Assembly (NCBI GenBank): GCA_026414125.1
Contig: JAOAJQ010000015.1
Location: 1 to 13,089 of the forward strand
Direction: 5' to 3'
DNA: 13,089 bases
From: Thermoproteota archaeon
GTDB lineage: Archaea; Thermoproteota; EX4484-205; JAAOZP01
Part shown: one piece after another, positions 1 through 6,741 of the stretch
Layout: each line of letters begins with the position of its first letter
Numbering within the stretch: position 1 is the first letter of the stretch
Position numbers and translations under genes: made by a program
Notes under the pieces: model-generated
The model's database searches: none
Told to the model about the DNA's origin: nothing
What the model saw: the letters and a program-made list of their open reading frames with translations, nothing else

Positions 1-2
1 GC

Positions 3-2024
3 TTAAACCGGTGCTACCGCTTTAAAGTCAAGCCCCGCAGGCCTTACTGAGCCGCTCAGCCTATCTCCGGAAACAAGGTCTCTGAAAACTCTCCCGCTAA
101 GATTCAGCTCCACAGCCCCATCCCTGTGGTTTAAAAGAAAAATGATTTCTTTCCCGTCTCCCTTCCTCCTGGTTGCCTCTACTCCTGAAGCACTGGGAAG
201 CACCTCCTCGGCAACACCTCTTCCTATAAGCCAGTCGACCAATCCATCGTAAAACTCTGCTGAAGCAAAAGTCCCAACATAAATAGCAATACCCTTTCCA
301 AAGTGTTTTATGGTTGCAGCGGGCTCACCCATGTAAATGCCTGAGCTGTATTCGGCGAAAACCTCAGAATCCCCAGCCGCTAGCTTCTCCATCCAGTTTC
401 GAGCCTTAAAGAACACCTTCCGAGCGAGTAACACTGCATCGCATGATTCACCCCCCGGCAAACCCGTGTACTCCTCAACCGTGACGCCGAATAAGTCCGC
501 CACTCTCCCTGGAAGAGGCTTATCAACAATATTGTTGTTCCAATCCTTCGCTCCAGTCCTGGGGGTGGAGACGAGCACTCCGCCCTTCTCTACATAGGAT
601 CTTAACGCATCCTCCAGACTATTGTTTAGCAGCATGAGGGATGGTGCAAACAAAACATGGTACTTGTTTAAATCATCTGAGAAAGGGTCTACAAAATCCA
701 CTAGAATGTTTCTCCTGTAGAGCGCTCTGTAAATGTCTAAAACCGGTTCCCAGGCACTCATCCCATAATAGTTTTCCCCACCGTAGCCAACCTCAAGATC
801 CCAAGCCCAGAGATTATCGTAAACCAGAATGATACCGGTGCTCGCCTCGAAAAAAGTGTTTTCAAAATACGGGGCGATTCTGAATAGTTCCCGGGAAACC
901 TTCTTAACCTCAAAGAATCTTCTCCTGGGTACACTGTCATGGTCCAAGATTCCATGCCAGTACTCCTCAGTCCCGAACCTGCATGATCTCCATCTGAAGT
1001 ATAGGACGCCATCAGCACCTCTGGCTACTGATTGAACCGCCCAAAGCCTTATCTCACCTGGTTTCGGTATGGGTGCAAGACTAGTCTTAACAGCACCACT
1101 TTGCAACTCCATTATCCAGTATGGTTTCTTCTTAAGGCTTCTCATAACGTCGTGCGCCATTGCAGAAGCAGCGTAATCAATCTTTGAAGTCCACTTAGGA
1201 TAGTAGTCAAAGGAGACGAAGTCCAGATCCCTCGCAAGCTTAAAGTAGTCAAGCTCCTTGTAAAGACCCATGAAGTTATGGGTTACCATGTGATGGGGCG
1301 CGTGCCTACGTATTATTTCAACCTGCAACCTCTGATAGTTAACCCAAGCTTCGCTGGAGAATCGATGCCACTCCAAGCAGAGCGCAGGATTCTGCATGTC
1401 GAACGGCGGCCTAGGCGGGAACACTTCGTCCCAAGAACCGTACTCCTGGCTCCAGAAAACTAGGCCGCACTCAGAGTTCAGCCTATTAACACTGCCATAC
1501 TTCTCCTTCAACCAGTTTCTGAAAAACCTTATGGAGTTTTCGCAATAACAAAGGTTTAAGTCGAACTCGTTGTCTATTTGCCAACCGATAACACTCGGGT
1601 TATCCTTATAGTGGAGAACCATTGCTTCAACTATCCTTTTCGTATGCTCAATATAGTTCGGGTTTACAGCGCAGCAGTTCTTCCTAGTGCCCTCAGGCTT
1701 ACGTCTGCCATAAGCATCAACCTGCAGAATGTCAGGATGAGCCTTAACCAGCCAAGGCGGTGGGGCTGCAGTAGGGGTTCCAAGTATCACCTTTATGCCG
1801 TGCTTGGAAAGGGTTTCAATCGCCTCATCAAGCCAGTTGAAGTCGAACTTGCCTTCAACAGGCTCCATCCTACTCCAAGCGAACTCAGCCAGCCTAGCCG
1901 TGTTAAAACCCAGCTCAGCCATCATCTTAGCGTCAGTAGCCCATCTTTCTCTAGGCCAGTGCTCAGGGTAATAGTCAACGCCGAACCTGAAGGGCGGGCT
2001 TCCTCCACAGCTCCGATTCTTCAT
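3..2024 (-). CDS. GH42 beta-galactosidase
   Basis: Glycoside hydrolase family 42, predicted to remove terminal beta-D-galactosyl residues from small oligosaccharides or glycosides by a retaining mechanism. The protein is 673 residues, normal for GH42. The (beta/alpha)8 barrel opens with FGVDYYPEHW near residue 14. The acid/base is E153 in the WQIDNEFD segment and the nucleophile is E306 in WIMELQSG, followed by the family segment YFRWR near 342. The remainder fits the trimerisation and C-terminal domains. There is no signal peptide, so it should act in the cytoplasm on imported sugars. The open frame extends upstream to 2177, but the ATG at 2024 is preferred because the family homology begins there and a TATA box lies about 28 bases upstream. 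The frame upstream of that ATG covers the promoter and part of the divergent gene. One ligand of the usual four-Cys zinc site appears to be Ser (residue 164). The stop codon is inside the window. The natural substrate is not certain. Confidence 0.93.
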   Translation of the reverse strand: MKNRSCGGSPPFRFGVDYYPEHWPRERWATDAKMMAELGFNTARLAEFAWSRMEPVEGKFDFNWLDEAIETLSKHGIKVILGTPTAAPPPWLVKAHPDILQVDAYGRRKPEGTRKNCCAVNPNYIEHTKRIVEAMVLHYKDNPSVIGWQIDNEFDLNLCYCENSIRFFRNWLKEKYGSVNRLNSECGLVFWSQEYGSWDEVFPPRPPFDMQNPALCLEWHRFSSEAWVNYQRLQVEIIRRHAPHHMVTHNFMGLYKELDYFKLARDLDFVSFDYYPKWTSKIDYAASAMAHDVMRSLKKKPYWIMELQSGAVKTSLAPIPKPGEIRLWAVQSVARGADGVLYFRWRSCRFGTEEYWHGILDHDSVPRRRFFEVKKVSRELFRIAPYFENTFFEASTGIILVYDNLWAWDLEVGYGGENYYGMSAWEPVLDIYRALYRRNILVDFVDPFSDDLNKYHVLFAPSLMLLNNSLEDALRSYVEKGGVLVSTPRTGAKDWNNNIVDKPLPGRVADLFGVTVEEYTGLPGGESCDAVLLARKVFFKARNWMEKLAAGDSEVFAEYSSGIYMGEPAATIKHFGKGIAIYVGTFASAEFYDGLVDWLIGRGVAEEVLPSASGVEATRRKGDGKEIIFLLNHRDGAVELNLSGRVFRDLVSGDRLSGSVRPAGLDFKAVAPV

Positions 2025-2046
2025 GAAGAAACTATTATTAGCGATG

Positions 2047-2060
2047 AAAATAAAGCTTTT
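2047..2060 (-). promoter_or_regulatory. TATA/BRE of the GH42 gene
   Basis: Read on the minus strand this is GAAAAGCTTTATTTTC-like: a purine-rich BRE followed by an A/T-rich TATA box centred about 27 bases before the ATG at 2024. No Shine-Dalgarno sequence precedes that ATG, so a leaderless transcript is predicted. Confidence 0.55.
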
Positions 2061-2073
2061 CAGTTCGAGAAAA

Positions 2074-2105
2074 ACAAATATGGAGCTATTGAGTAGGTGT
2101 GAAGG
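2074..2105 (+). promoter_or_regulatory. TATA-like box and ribosome binding site of the VIT1 gene
   Basis: An A/T-rich AAATAT element (2076-2081) lies about 28 bases before the ATG at 2106, and AGGTG (2095-2099) gives a plausible Shine-Dalgarno match 6 bases before it. Translation could be leaderless or Shine-Dalgarno-led. The element shares the 81-base divergent gap with the GH42 promoter. Confidence 0.4.
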
Positions 2106-2981
2106 ATGGTTGAAAGTATTAACCAGAATGTTGCAAACAAGGTTTTGACTTTCCAGAGAAACGAACTGACTGAGCACATCATTTACAGTGCTCTATCTAA
2201 AAGAGCCAAGGGAGTAAATTCACAGCTTTTAAAAAAGATGTCTGAAGACGAGCTTCGCCACTACGGTGAATGGAGAAACTATACAGGCAGAGATGTTGCC
2301 CCGAACAGGCTTATGCTTTTAAAATATATCCTCATATCAAGGCTCTTCGGCTTAACCTTCGCGGTTAAGCTTATGGAGAAAGGGGAGGGGGAGGCGGAGG
2401 AGGTTTACGAGAAAATATCTAGCGTCTTTCCAAAGGCAATGGAAATAAGGAGGGATGAGATTGAGCATGAGAAGATCCTGATAGGCATGATTGACGAGGA
2501 AATGGTGAATTATGTCGGCTCACTTGTGCTGGGTTTGAACGATGCGCTTGTCGAGCTTACCGGGGCTCTCGTCGGCCTAGCTTTCACTCTTCAAAACAGT
2601 AGGCTTGTCGGCGTCTCAGGGCTGATAACGGGTATTGCAGCCTCGATCTCGATGTCTGCCTCCGAGTATTTGTCCAAGAAGTCTGAAAAATCCGAGAAAA
2701 GCCCCTCGAAAGCATCCTTATATACCGGTTTAACCTATCTGGCGACCGTACTGATACTGTCAACCCCCTATCTTCTACTTTCAGACTATCGGATTGCGGT
2801 AGCAATCATGTTTCCCAGCATAAGCCTAATAGTTTTAATCTTCACCTTCTTCATTTCAGTAACTAAAGACGTTTCTTTCAGAAAAATGTTTCTAGAAATG
2901 ATTCTAATAAGCTTAGGAGTTGCGGCAGTATCATTCGTAATCGGATGGGTTGCGAGAATACTTTTCGGAATAGAGGTCTAA
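2106..2981 (+). CDS. Rubrerythrin-like/VIT1 (CCC1) fusion metal transporter
   Basis: A 291-residue membrane protein combining two known modules. Residues 1-130 form a ferritin/rubrerythrin-like four-helix region with candidate di-iron ligands: E20 and E23/H24, E49 with H52 (DELRHYGEW), and E118 with H121 (DEIEHE). Residues from about 137 form a VIT1/CCC1 transporter with about five hydrophobic segments (roughly 137-163, 166-186, 204-223, 229-252 and 262-287). The first carries the family motif GLNDALVELTGALVGL. A Lys/Ser/Glu-rich loop at 190-203 separates segments 2 and 3. Family knowledge suggests that the cytoplasmic ferritin-like domain binds Fe(II) or Mn(II) and the membrane part exports it from the cytoplasm, so the likely role is metal detoxification or oxidative-stress defence. 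It has no obvious tie to the sugar genes. The domain assignment is firm; the metal specificity is inferred. Confidence 0.9.
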   Translation: MVESINQNVANKVLTFQRNELTEHIIYSALSKRAKGVNSQLLKKMSEDELRHYGEWRNYTGRDVAPNRLMLLKYILISRLFGLTFAVKLMEKGEGEAEEVYEKISSVFPKAMEIRRDEIEHEKILIGMIDEEMVNYVGSLVLGLNDALVELTGALVGLAFTLQNSRLVGVSGLITGIAASISMSASEYLSKKSEKSEKSPSKASLYTGLTYLATVLILSTPYLLLSDYRIAVAIMFPSISLIVLIFTFFISVTKDVSFRKMFLEMILISLGVAAVSFVIGWVARILFGIEV

Positions 2982-3040
2982 CCCGTCAAGCGTAACCCCA
3001 TACTAGGAAATAGCTAAGAGTATTCCGAATCAACAGTATG

Positions 3041-3046
3041 AAAAAA
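3041..3046 (-). terminator. Possible oligo-T terminator of the aldolase gene
   Basis: A run of six T on the minus strand about 40 bases after the aldolase stop codon, in the convergent gap 2982-3085. Archaeal RNA polymerase can stop at such U-tracts. No hairpin was found, and I saw no comparable tract for the converging VIT1 gene. Confidence 0.3.
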
Positions 3047-3085
3047 GTTTACATCGCCAACTCCTTAGGATGCTTAATTAAGAGT

Positions 3086-4078
3086 TTAGACTGGAACCCG
3101 GCCGGCGAACAGCCTTATGTATTCTTTAGCTTTCTCCTTAACCATGTCCCGGGCCACGGTGCCGAATTTCCTGAAGTCCTTTTCACTCGGATTAGCGTGG
3201 TAAGCCTTTATGAAGCCTTCGATGAAAGCTATCGACAAGGCGGTTGCAACATTCACCTTAGTCACGCCGCCAGTCTTGATAGCATCTAGAAGAGTGCCCT
3301 CACCCTTCTGCAGAACAATCCCTTTTTCACGCGCATCCTTGGGCGTCATAAGTATTCCTGATGAGCCGTGGGATACGATTGGTATACGCATCCGCTCTTG
3401 TATGGCGATAAGCCTGTCTATGCGGACTGGCCATATGTCGTCCCAAATTCCATGTATGGATCCGAAGGCAGCAGCCAGAAAGTCGCAGCCAGTCTTCTTC
3501 ACAAAGTATTCAACGTCTTCTGGCTTAGCCATAAGCTCTTCTACAGACTTCCCTGCTTTCTCGCGAATAATCCTTACTGCTTCAGCCGGCGGCAGCGATC
3601 TTAAACGGGCTATCTCAGCCTGAGAGAAATAGTCTTCAATCTTCGGAATCTTCCCCAGCTCAGCCTCAACAGGCACTCCTTTCTCATGACACATTTCAAC
3701 GACCTGCCGGGTAAGCCTAATGTTCTCTTCCATCGGCAGAGAAGAACCGTCGAAAAGCACGGCTGTGAAACCCGCGTCAAGGGCTTTTTTAACCTGATCT
3801 ATTTCAGTCGCGTGGTCAAGGTTTAGAGCTATGCGTATATCAGTCTCAGAGGCGGCGATCTTAACCATTCCGGCCCCCAGAGACCATCCTGCGTACTTGC
3901 TTGCCCCTGGGCTCAGCTGTATTATTAGGTCCATGGGTTCACCGACCTCTTTCGAAACTTCTTCAGCAGCCCATATGAATGCCTGTATCATCTCCATGTT
4001 ATTCGCGTTGAAGGCTCCTACAGCCCTGCCCTCCTTCAAGGCAGGTAGAAGCAAGTCCAGCTCATTTACCAGAGGCAT
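3086..4078 (-). CDS. Class II fructose-bisphosphate aldolase family protein
   Basis: Zn-dependent aldolase of the FbaA/GatY superfamily, expected to cleave fructose-1,6-bisphosphate or a related ketose (bis)phosphate reversibly to dihydroxyacetone phosphate and an aldehyde. It has 330 residues. Visible landmarks are GAFNANN near residue 21, the NLDHA catalytic/metal motif (D88, H89), VEAELG (137-142), the metal histidines H209 (FGSIHG) and H237 (VSHGSSG), and the KVNVAT phosphate-loop motif at 274-279. About 45 residues (roughly 145-190) after VEAELG and another stretch after the SHGSSG motif (about 243-268) are longer than in ordinary class II enzymes of about 285-310 residues. The ATG at 4078 has a GGTGGAG ribosome binding site (4084-4090) and a TATA box further upstream. 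It diverges from glycerate kinase, suggesting a shared carbon pathway. The fold is certain; the exact substrate is not, and tagatose or sulfo/deoxy-sugar phosphates are alternatives. Confidence 0.87.
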   Translation of the reverse strand: MPLVNELDLLLPALKEGRAVGAFNANNMEMIQAFIWAAEEVSKEVGEPMDLIIQLSPGASKYAGWSLGAGMVKIAASETDIRIALNLDHATEIDQVKKALDAGFTAVLFDGSSLPMEENIRLTRQVVEMCHEKGVPVEAELGKIPKIEDYFSQAEIARLRSLPPAEAVRIIREKAGKSVEELMAKPEDVEYFVKKTGCDFLAAAFGSIHGIWDDIWPVRIDRLIAIQERMRIPIVSHGSSGILMTPKDAREKGIVLQKGEGTLLDAIKTGGVTKVNVATALSIAFIEGFIKAYHANPSEKDFRKFGTVARDMVKEKAKEYIRLFAGRVPV

Positions 4079-4110
4079 ATTTTCTCCACCTGTCCTCCAA
4101 CTATTGGAAA

Positions 4111-4130
4111 GGTATAAAAGCTTTCCCCTT
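4111..4130 (-). promoter_or_regulatory. BRE and TATA box of the aldolase gene
   Basis: On the minus strand, AAGGGGAAAG (BRE-like, 4121-4130) is followed by CTTTTATACC (4111-4120), a strong archaeal TATA box. It is centred about 37 bases before the ATG at 4078, giving a short leader that carries the GGTGGAG ribosome binding site, unlike the leaderless promoters elsewhere in the window. Confidence 0.65.
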
Positions 4131-4133
4131 CAA

Positions 4134-4146
4134 GAGGCTAAGCCTC
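4134..4146. promoter_or_regulatory. 13-base perfect inverted repeat upstream of the aldolase BRE
   Basis: GAGGCT-A-AGCCTC: two perfect six-base arms around one base, lying four bases upstream of the BRE of the aldolase promoter and within the 145-base divergent region shared with glycerate kinase. The position suits a dimeric regulator acting on one or both genes. It is seen directly in the sequence; the regulatory role is inference. Confidence 0.35.
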
Positions 4147-4183
4147 ATGTTCACCGCCAATTCTTCTTTTTAATCTTGGATGG

Positions 4184-4195
4184 TAAAATTTAAAA
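4184..4195 (+). promoter_or_regulatory. Possible TATA box of the glycerate kinase gene
   Basis: TAAAATTTAAAA lies about 33 bases before the TTG at 4224 and 58 before the ATG at 4248. No Shine-Dalgarno sequence is evident before either codon. The spacing favours the TTG start with a very short leader, but the match is not unique in this A/T-rich stretch. Confidence 0.35.
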
Positions 4196-4223
4196 GCGTT
4201 TCAACCCTCCCGCGTCAGAATTA

Positions 4224-5555
4224 TTGTTGAAAATACTGAATAAAGAAATGCTTTCAAAAAACAGGTGGAGAAAACATGTTTTGGAAATACTTGAAGAAGG
4301 ATTGGGGGCTTCTGACCCGAAGAAATCTGTAGAGAAGGCTCTTGAAGGAATAAGCAAGGATATTGAGGCTGTGGAAAGAGTTTTCGTGATCGGGTTTGGA
4401 AAAGCCTCTGCATCCATGGCTGAAGCATGCGAGGAAAAAATAGGGGAGAAGATTGTAGACGGCGCCATAATAATCCCGGAGAACGTTGACGCAAAGAGGC
4501 TTAAGAGAATAAGGGTTTTAAAAGGGACGCATCCAACCCCTTCTGAAGCCAGCGTCGAGGCAACCAAAAGGCTGATTTCCCTATGCCAGAGTTTAACCCG
4601 AAGAGACCTTGTAATATGCCTAATCTCAGGAGGGGGATCAGCCCTCCTAGCTCTTCCCGCTGAAGGAGTAACGCTGGAGGAGAAGAAGGCTGCGACAGAT
4701 ATTCTCCTGAAATCCGGTGCGGATATAAAAGAGGTCAACACGATTCGGAAACACTTGTCGAGTGTTAAAGGAGGGCAATTGGTAAACTTCCTTAAGCCGG
4801 CGAAAGTGGTCTCGCTCATCCTTTCGGACATCGTGGGAGACCCCATTGAATACATAGCTTCAGGACCAACTTCCCCAGACTCGTCGACTTTCAAAGACGC
4901 TTACAACATTATTTTGAAGTATGATTTAATGAGAAAGCTGCCTAGAAGCATTGTTGAAAGGATAGAAAAGGGGATTCGGGGAGAGGTTCCTGAGACCCCG
5001 AAGCCTGGAGACGAGATTTTCAAAAACGTTAAGAACATTATAGTGTTAAACAACATGAAGGCTCTGACCGCGATGGAGAGAAAAGCTGTTAAACTTGGCT
5101 ACAACACGCTTATCTTAACATCGTTCTCGGAGGGCGAGGCCCGTGAAGTCGGAAGGTTCCTATGCGCAATCATTAAGCAAATAGCTACCTACGACTCGCC
5201 TGTTAAAAAGCCAGCCTGCCTGATAGTTGGTGGGGAGACCACTGTAACCGTTAAGGGCAATGGAAAGGGAGGTAGAAACCAGGAGCTCACCCTATCCGTC
5301 TTAACTAATTGCGGTAGTTTAAAGAACTTTGTCTTCGCATCGATTGGGAGCGACGGCATCGACGGCTATACTGACGCAGCTGGCGCCATTGCAGATTTTT
5401 CCACGCTAGAAAACGCGTGCAACAAAGGACTGAATCCGGAGGTGTTTCTAAAGGACAATGATTCCTACAATTTCTTTAAGCAGACGGGCGACCTAATCTT
5501 CACCGGTCCGACGGGCACTAATGTAAATGACTTCACCTTAACAGTAATATTCTAA
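4224..5555 (+). CDS. Glycerate 2-kinase (DUF4147/MOFRL family)
   Basis: ATP-dependent kinase converting D-glycerate to 2-phosphoglycerate, used in the non-phosphorylative/branched Entner-Doudoroff routes of archaea and in glycerate assimilation. It has 443 residues from the TTG start, typical of the family. The N-terminal DUF4147 domain shows GFGKASASMAEA (58-69), GTHPTPSEAS (101-110), LISGGGSALL (133-142), NTIRKHLSSVKGG (172-184) and SDIVGDPIEYIASGPTSPD (201-219). The C-terminal MOFRL domain shows GGETTVTV, GKGGRNQELTL (347-357), GSDGIDGYTDAAGA (375-388) and FTGPTGTNVND at the end. The start is uncertain: TTG at 4224 or 4227, or ATG at 4248, which would remove eight residues and no conserved motif. 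An in-frame stop at 4191 limits any extension. It diverges from the aldolase, consistent with both serving lower-glycolytic carbon flow. Confidence 0.94.
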   Translation: MLKILNKEMLSKNRWRKHVLEILEEGLGASDPKKSVEKALEGISKDIEAVERVFVIGFGKASASMAEACEEKIGEKIVDGAIIIPENVDAKRLKRIRVLKGTHPTPSEASVEATKRLISLCQSLTRRDLVICLISGGGSALLALPAEGVTLEEKKAATDILLKSGADIKEVNTIRKHLSSVKGGQLVNFLKPAKVVSLILSDIVGDPIEYIASGPTSPDSSTFKDAYNIILKYDLMRKLPRSIVERIEKGIRGEVPETPKPGDEIFKNVKNIIVLNNMKALTAMERKAVKLGYNTLILTSFSEGEAREVGRFLCAIIKQIATYDSPVKKPACLIVGGETTVTVKGNGKGGRNQELTLSVLTNCGSLKNFVFASIGSDGIDGYTDAAGAIADFSTLENACNKGLNPEVFLKDNDSYNFFKQTGDLIFTGPTGTNVNDFTLTVIF

Positions 5556-5583
5556 CAATAAACACGTCAACATAACAGAACTT

Positions 5584-5598
5584 AAACCATCGGTTTTT
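5584..5598 (+). terminator. Small hairpin with T-tract between convergent genes
   Basis: AAACC-ATC-GGTTT forms a perfect five-base-pair stem and runs into further T residues, giving TTTTT at 5594-5598. It starts 29 bases after the glycerate kinase stop and overlaps the stop codon of the converging UroD-like gene. It could end plus-strand transcription. The stem is short and A/T-rich, so this is a weak call. Confidence 0.35.
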
Positions 5599-6673
5599 AA
5601 ACAAGGTATTTAGAAATATATTTTCTCCCCGCGTATTCTTCAATCAGCTTCTTATCTATCGGATACGTTCCATATTTCTTCGTCAACTCTAACATAAGCA
5701 TGTAGTTAGAAGGCTTCACCGCCGGATGAATACTGTTGCTTGAAGCCATGATGTGCCCTCCACCAGGAGAAGCCTTTGCAATAGTCTCCTTAACAGCCTC
5801 CTCAACCTCCTTCTTGCTGCCCAGTGGAAGAACATAGGAGCAGTCAACATTCCCGATGACAGCTATTCTCCCCCCGTATTTTCTCTTAACCTCCCCTATA
5901 TCCATTCCTGCAATCGGCTCTATTGGGTCAAGAGCATCAATCCCGGAGTCGACAATCATGTCGATTATCGGCCAAAGGTTTCCGTCAGTATGCTTTATGA
6001 AAGGGACTCCAAGCCTCTTGACTGTTTGAACAACCTTCTTCAAATAGGGTAGGACGAATTCCTCAAACTGTTTCACCGACATGAAAGGCCCCTTTCTGTC
6101 TGCATAATCATCACCGGTTAAAACAACATCAGCCCCCATCCTAACAGCCCTCTCGATAACCCTACACTTATACCCTGAAATGATTTCGCTCAGCCTGTGG
6201 ACGAAATCCTTATTCCGATGGTAGTGAAGAAAAAGATTCCGCAAGCCGCCGACTAAGTAGTGGGAAAACTCAAATGTTTCATGGCTTAGCAATACTATTG
6301 CCCTCTCCCCCTTAAACCTGTCAACATACGCTTCAAGCGTTTTCAGCCTCCAGTCAGCATCCGGGTCTGGAGGAGAATACTCATTCAAGTCAGACGGACC
6401 CTTTATCGGGCCTCCAACCGGGTAGTTTACTCCAGCATCAATCGGCTTCCACCTTATTCCCCACTCGTCCACAAGGCATTCCCCATTCTTTTCAAACCTT
6501 TGATCCTCGCTCACACATATTCCGTCTAACCCTGCCCATTCAACGAAGTCAGCGTAGGTTCCGCCTGGAAGTAGGCTTTTAATCACAGGCTCGTTTATTA
6601 TGAGCTCCCAAAGGGGAACCCTGTCAGGCTGCTGCCTTCTTAAAGCCTTCAGGAACCTTTCTTGAGGCTTCAC
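5597..6673 (-). CDS. UroD-superfamily protein (first copy; not heme HemE)
   Basis: A 358-residue member of the uroporphyrinogen decarboxylase/cobalamin-type methyltransferase superfamily (TIM barrel). It opens MKPQERFLKALRRQQPDRVPLWE, with the PDRVP motif common to UroD-like catabolic proteins, but it lacks the RQAGR motif of heme-pathway HemE, so porphyrinogen decarboxylation is unlikely. Other landmarks are GDDYADRKG (187-195), the H228-T-D-G231 motif, GNVDC (274-278) and SSNSIHPAVKPSNY (311-324). MtaA/MtbA methyltransferases bind zinc with H-x-C at the equivalent place; here Asp replaces that Cys. No corrinoid protein gene lies nearby. The start is GTG at 6673, supported by a TATA box centred 26 bases upstream. 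It follows the epimerase gene after 68 bases and has its own promoter. Its true substrate is unknown; the context suggests sugar or glycoside metabolism. Confidence 0.83.
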   Translation of the reverse strand: MKPQERFLKALRRQQPDRVPLWELIINEPVIKSLLPGGTYADFVEWAGLDGICVSEDQRFEKNGECLVDEWGIRWKPIDAGVNYPVGGPIKGPSDLNEYSPPDPDADWRLKTLEAYVDRFKGERAIVLLSHETFEFSHYLVGGLRNLFLHYHRNKDFVHRLSEIISGYKCRVIERAVRMGADVVLTGDDYADRKGPFMSVKQFEEFVLPYLKKVVQTVKRLGVPFIKHTDGNLWPIIDMIVDSGIDALDPIEPIAGMDIGEVKRKYGGRIAVIGNVDCSYVLPLGSKKEVEEAVKETIAKASPGGGHIMASSNSIHPAVKPSNYMLMLELTKKYGTYPIDKKLIEEYAGRKYISKYLV

Positions 6674-6694
6674 GGTAAAGCCAACTCCACATTG

Positions 6695-6708
6695 CTTATA
6701 AACTTTCA
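6695..6708 (-). promoter_or_regulatory. BRE and TATA box of the first UroD-like gene
   Basis: On the minus strand this reads TGAAAGTTTATAAG: a GAAA BRE-like element followed by a strong TATA box (6695-6703). The centre lies 26 bases from the GTG at 6673, the standard TATA-to-transcription-start distance, so a leaderless GTG start is predicted. Confidence 0.65.
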
Positions 6709-6725
6709 GAGCATGCTAATCCTGT

Positions 6726-6741
6726 GGAAGCATATGCTTCC
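6726..6741. promoter_or_regulatory. 16-base perfect palindrome upstream of the UroD-like promoter
   Basis: GGAAGCATATGCTTCC is perfectly self-complementary over 16 bases. It abuts the epimerase stop codon (6742-6744) and lies about 18 bases upstream of the BRE/TATA of the following UroD-like gene. Either a dimeric regulator site or, less likely because no T-tract follows on the minus strand, a terminator stem of the epimerase transcript. The palindrome is seen; its function is inferred. Confidence 0.45.

Noticed and set aside
1578..2096. Plus-strand 172-codon frame opposite the GH42 gene
   Set aside because: Antisense shadow of a catalytic-domain region with intact GH42 motifs on the other strand; no family resemblance.
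2025..2177. N-terminal 51-residue extension of the GH42 open frame (ATG at 2177)
   Set aside because: It covers the divergent promoter region and part of the VIT1 gene, has no GH42 homology, and places the start upstream of the TATA box.
4190..4894. Long minus-strand frame of 234 codons opposite glycerate kinase
   Set aside because: It is antisense to a well-supported kinase, rich in Ser and Phe in the manner of shadow frames, and shows no recognisable motif.
5597..6673. Heme-biosynthesis uroporphyrinogen decarboxylase (hemE)
   Set aside because: The RQAGR substrate-binding motif is missing, no other heme gene is nearby, and a second divergent copy is present.
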